In this document: positions 5,565-6,361 of the stretch, one piece after another
Layout of the letters: every line of letters begins with the position of its first letter
How positions within the stretch are numbered: position 1 is the first letter of the stretch
Origin: JBKEDH01 sp047975295
GTDB taxonomy: Bacteria; Bacteroidota; Bacteroidia; Flavobacteriales; Flavobacteriaceae
Assembly (NCBI GenBank): GCA_047975295.1
Contig: JBKEDH010000103.1
Span: 1 to 6,361, forward strand
DNA: 6,361 nt
Direction: 5' to 3'
Made by a program: the position numbers and the translations under genes
Notes under the pieces: generated by a model
The model's input: the letters and a program-made list of their open reading frames with translations, nothing else
Database searches by the model: none
What the model was told of the DNA's origin: nothing

Positions 5565-6348
5565 TTTTTTTAATGTAATGGCTTTGGTTTTAGTCTGTCA
5601 AACCGTCATAGCACAAACAGTTAAAATTACCGGACATGTAGAAAGTAATATTGGCGTAGAAAACATCCATGTAATAAACAAAACTAATCCAGATTATGCT
5701 GTTACCAACCAATTAGGCAAATTTTCAATAGAAGTACAACTTAATGATTCACTTGTATTTTCGTCCATCCAACACACACCAAAAGCAGTTGTTATAGACA
5801 ATACTATTTTATTGGCAAAAAGTATAAAGGTTAAATTAAACGAATTTGTTAACCAACTTGACGAAGTTACTATAGGCAAGGTACTTACGGGTAATTTGAT
5901 CTCCGATATAACTAATATTGAAGGTAAAGCTCCTATAAATTTTTTCGATTTGGGCATACCCGGATACACAGGAAAACCATCCACACAAAGTGAAAGAAGA
6001 TTAAGTGAAGCATCAAATATGACAGCTATCACAGGTGGCGGAGTAGGTGGTGGTGGAGTGGGTTTATCTCTAAATTCCTTAATAAATGCTGTTTCCGGTC
6101 GAACCAAAATGCTAAAAAAACGAGTTAAATTAGAAAGAAAAGAAACCTTAATGCGCAGTATAAAAAGCAGATTGGGTAACGACTTTTTTGCTTCCAACCC
6201 TCTAAAAGAAGACAAAAAAATGGACTTTTTTTATTTTTGTGCAGACGATCCCAATTTTTTAAAACACTGCAAAGACCAAACCGATTTTAAAATCCATATT
6301 TTTTTAAAGATGAAATATAAGCAGTACCTTGAAAATTTAAAAGAATGA
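5551..6348 (+). CDS. Exported protein, paralogue of the upstream CarboxypepD_reg-like protein
   Basis: This 265-aa protein has a signal peptide: K3, a hydrophobic run over residues 9-20, and probable cleavage after VIA before Gln22. The ATG at 5551 overlaps the upstream gene by 14 bases, implying translational coupling; an internal ATG at residue 10 would remove the basic N-terminus. Residues 23-108 repeat the CarboxypepD_reg-like pattern, with AVTNQLGKFSIEV (50-62) and NDSLVFSSIQH (65-75), then LDEVTIG. LTGNLISDI (112-120) parallels LSGSLYLDI in the upstream protein. A glycine-rich stretch (162-171) is followed by a basic segment (184-198) and a C-terminus that aligns loosely with the partner's. 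Function is unknown; the shared layout suggests gene duplication and joint action in the envelope. Confidence 0.83.
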   Translation: MLKNNFFNVMALVLVCQTVIAQTVKITGHVESNIGVENIHVINKTNPDYAVTNQLGKFSIEVQLNDSLVFSSIQHTPKAVVIDNTILLAKSIKVKLNEFVNQLDEVTIGKVLTGNLISDITNIEGKAPINFFDLGIPGYTGKPSTQSERRLSEASNMTAITGGGVGGGGVGLSLNSLINAVSGRTKMLKKRVKLERKETLMRSIKSRLGNDFFASNPLKEDKKMDFFYFCADDPNFLKHCKDQTDFKIHIFLKMKYKQYLENLKE

Positions 6349-6361
6349 AAAGTGAAAAGTG
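6345..6361 (+). other. Possible start of a third gene in the operon, or intergenic GAAAAGT repeat
   Basis: ATG at 6345 overlaps the stop codon at 6346-6348 in an ATGA arrangement typical of coupled genes. It would read MKSEK before the window ends. The same bases form a short tandem repeat (GAAAAGT twice), which also occurs as simple intergenic sequence, so only 17 bases cannot decide. Confidence 0.25.

Noticed and set aside
5694..6215. Minus-strand open frame with a Pro-Thr run
   Set aside because: The proline run is the complement of the Gly-rich codons of the second secreted protein; no family match.

Overview
The window looks like chromosomal DNA from a marine or aquatic member of the Bacteroidota, most likely a flavobacterium. 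This rests on low G+C, near-absence of Shine-Dalgarno sequences, a TAnnTTTG-type -7 promoter element, and proteins typical of that group (COG4299-type membrane acetyltransferase, secreted CarboxypepD_reg-like proteins, S51 dipeptidase). No rRNA or tRNA gene is present, so the genus cannot be named.

Left block (1-2465). A membrane N-acyltransferase of the HGSNAT/NagX type runs off the left edge on the minus strand. It is divergent from a DeoR-family repressor (1008-1757), and a palindrome in the shared intergenic region is a candidate operator. The repressor converges with pepE, an S51 aspartyl dipeptidase on the minus strand with an intact Ser/Asp/His set. The two stop codons touch with no base between them.

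Middle block (2462-4643). Three unrelated small genes lie on the minus strand: a two-zinc-site protein with an Imm32-like C-terminal part, an ACT-domain protein of the COG3602 family, and a protein with one Sel1-like repeat. Each is followed by a structured element of 133-134 bp. Each element starts with a box ending in AAC, has a pair of inner inverted arms around a variable hairpin, and ends with a GTT box next to the following gene. In all three units the first bases of the unit are complementary to the AAC box at the end of the same unit (13 bp with one mismatch in the best case). This is the pattern expected of integron gene cassettes with attC sites. I read the block as a three-cassette array with no integrase in view (a CALIN or part of a sedentary chromosomal integron), inserted directly against the pepE start codon. 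This is the most interesting part of the window.

Right block (4644-6361). After about 117 bp of intergenic DNA, two overlapping plus-strand genes encode exported paralogues. Each has a signal peptide, a CarboxypepD_reg-like beta-sandwich, a short hydrophobic or glycine-rich segment followed by a basic stretch, and a related C-terminus. They form an operon that may continue beyond the window through an ATGA overlap at 6345.

The left block suggests amino-sugar or sugar metabolism under DeoR control. The cassette genes need not be functionally related to each other or to their neighbours, which is normal for cassette arrays.
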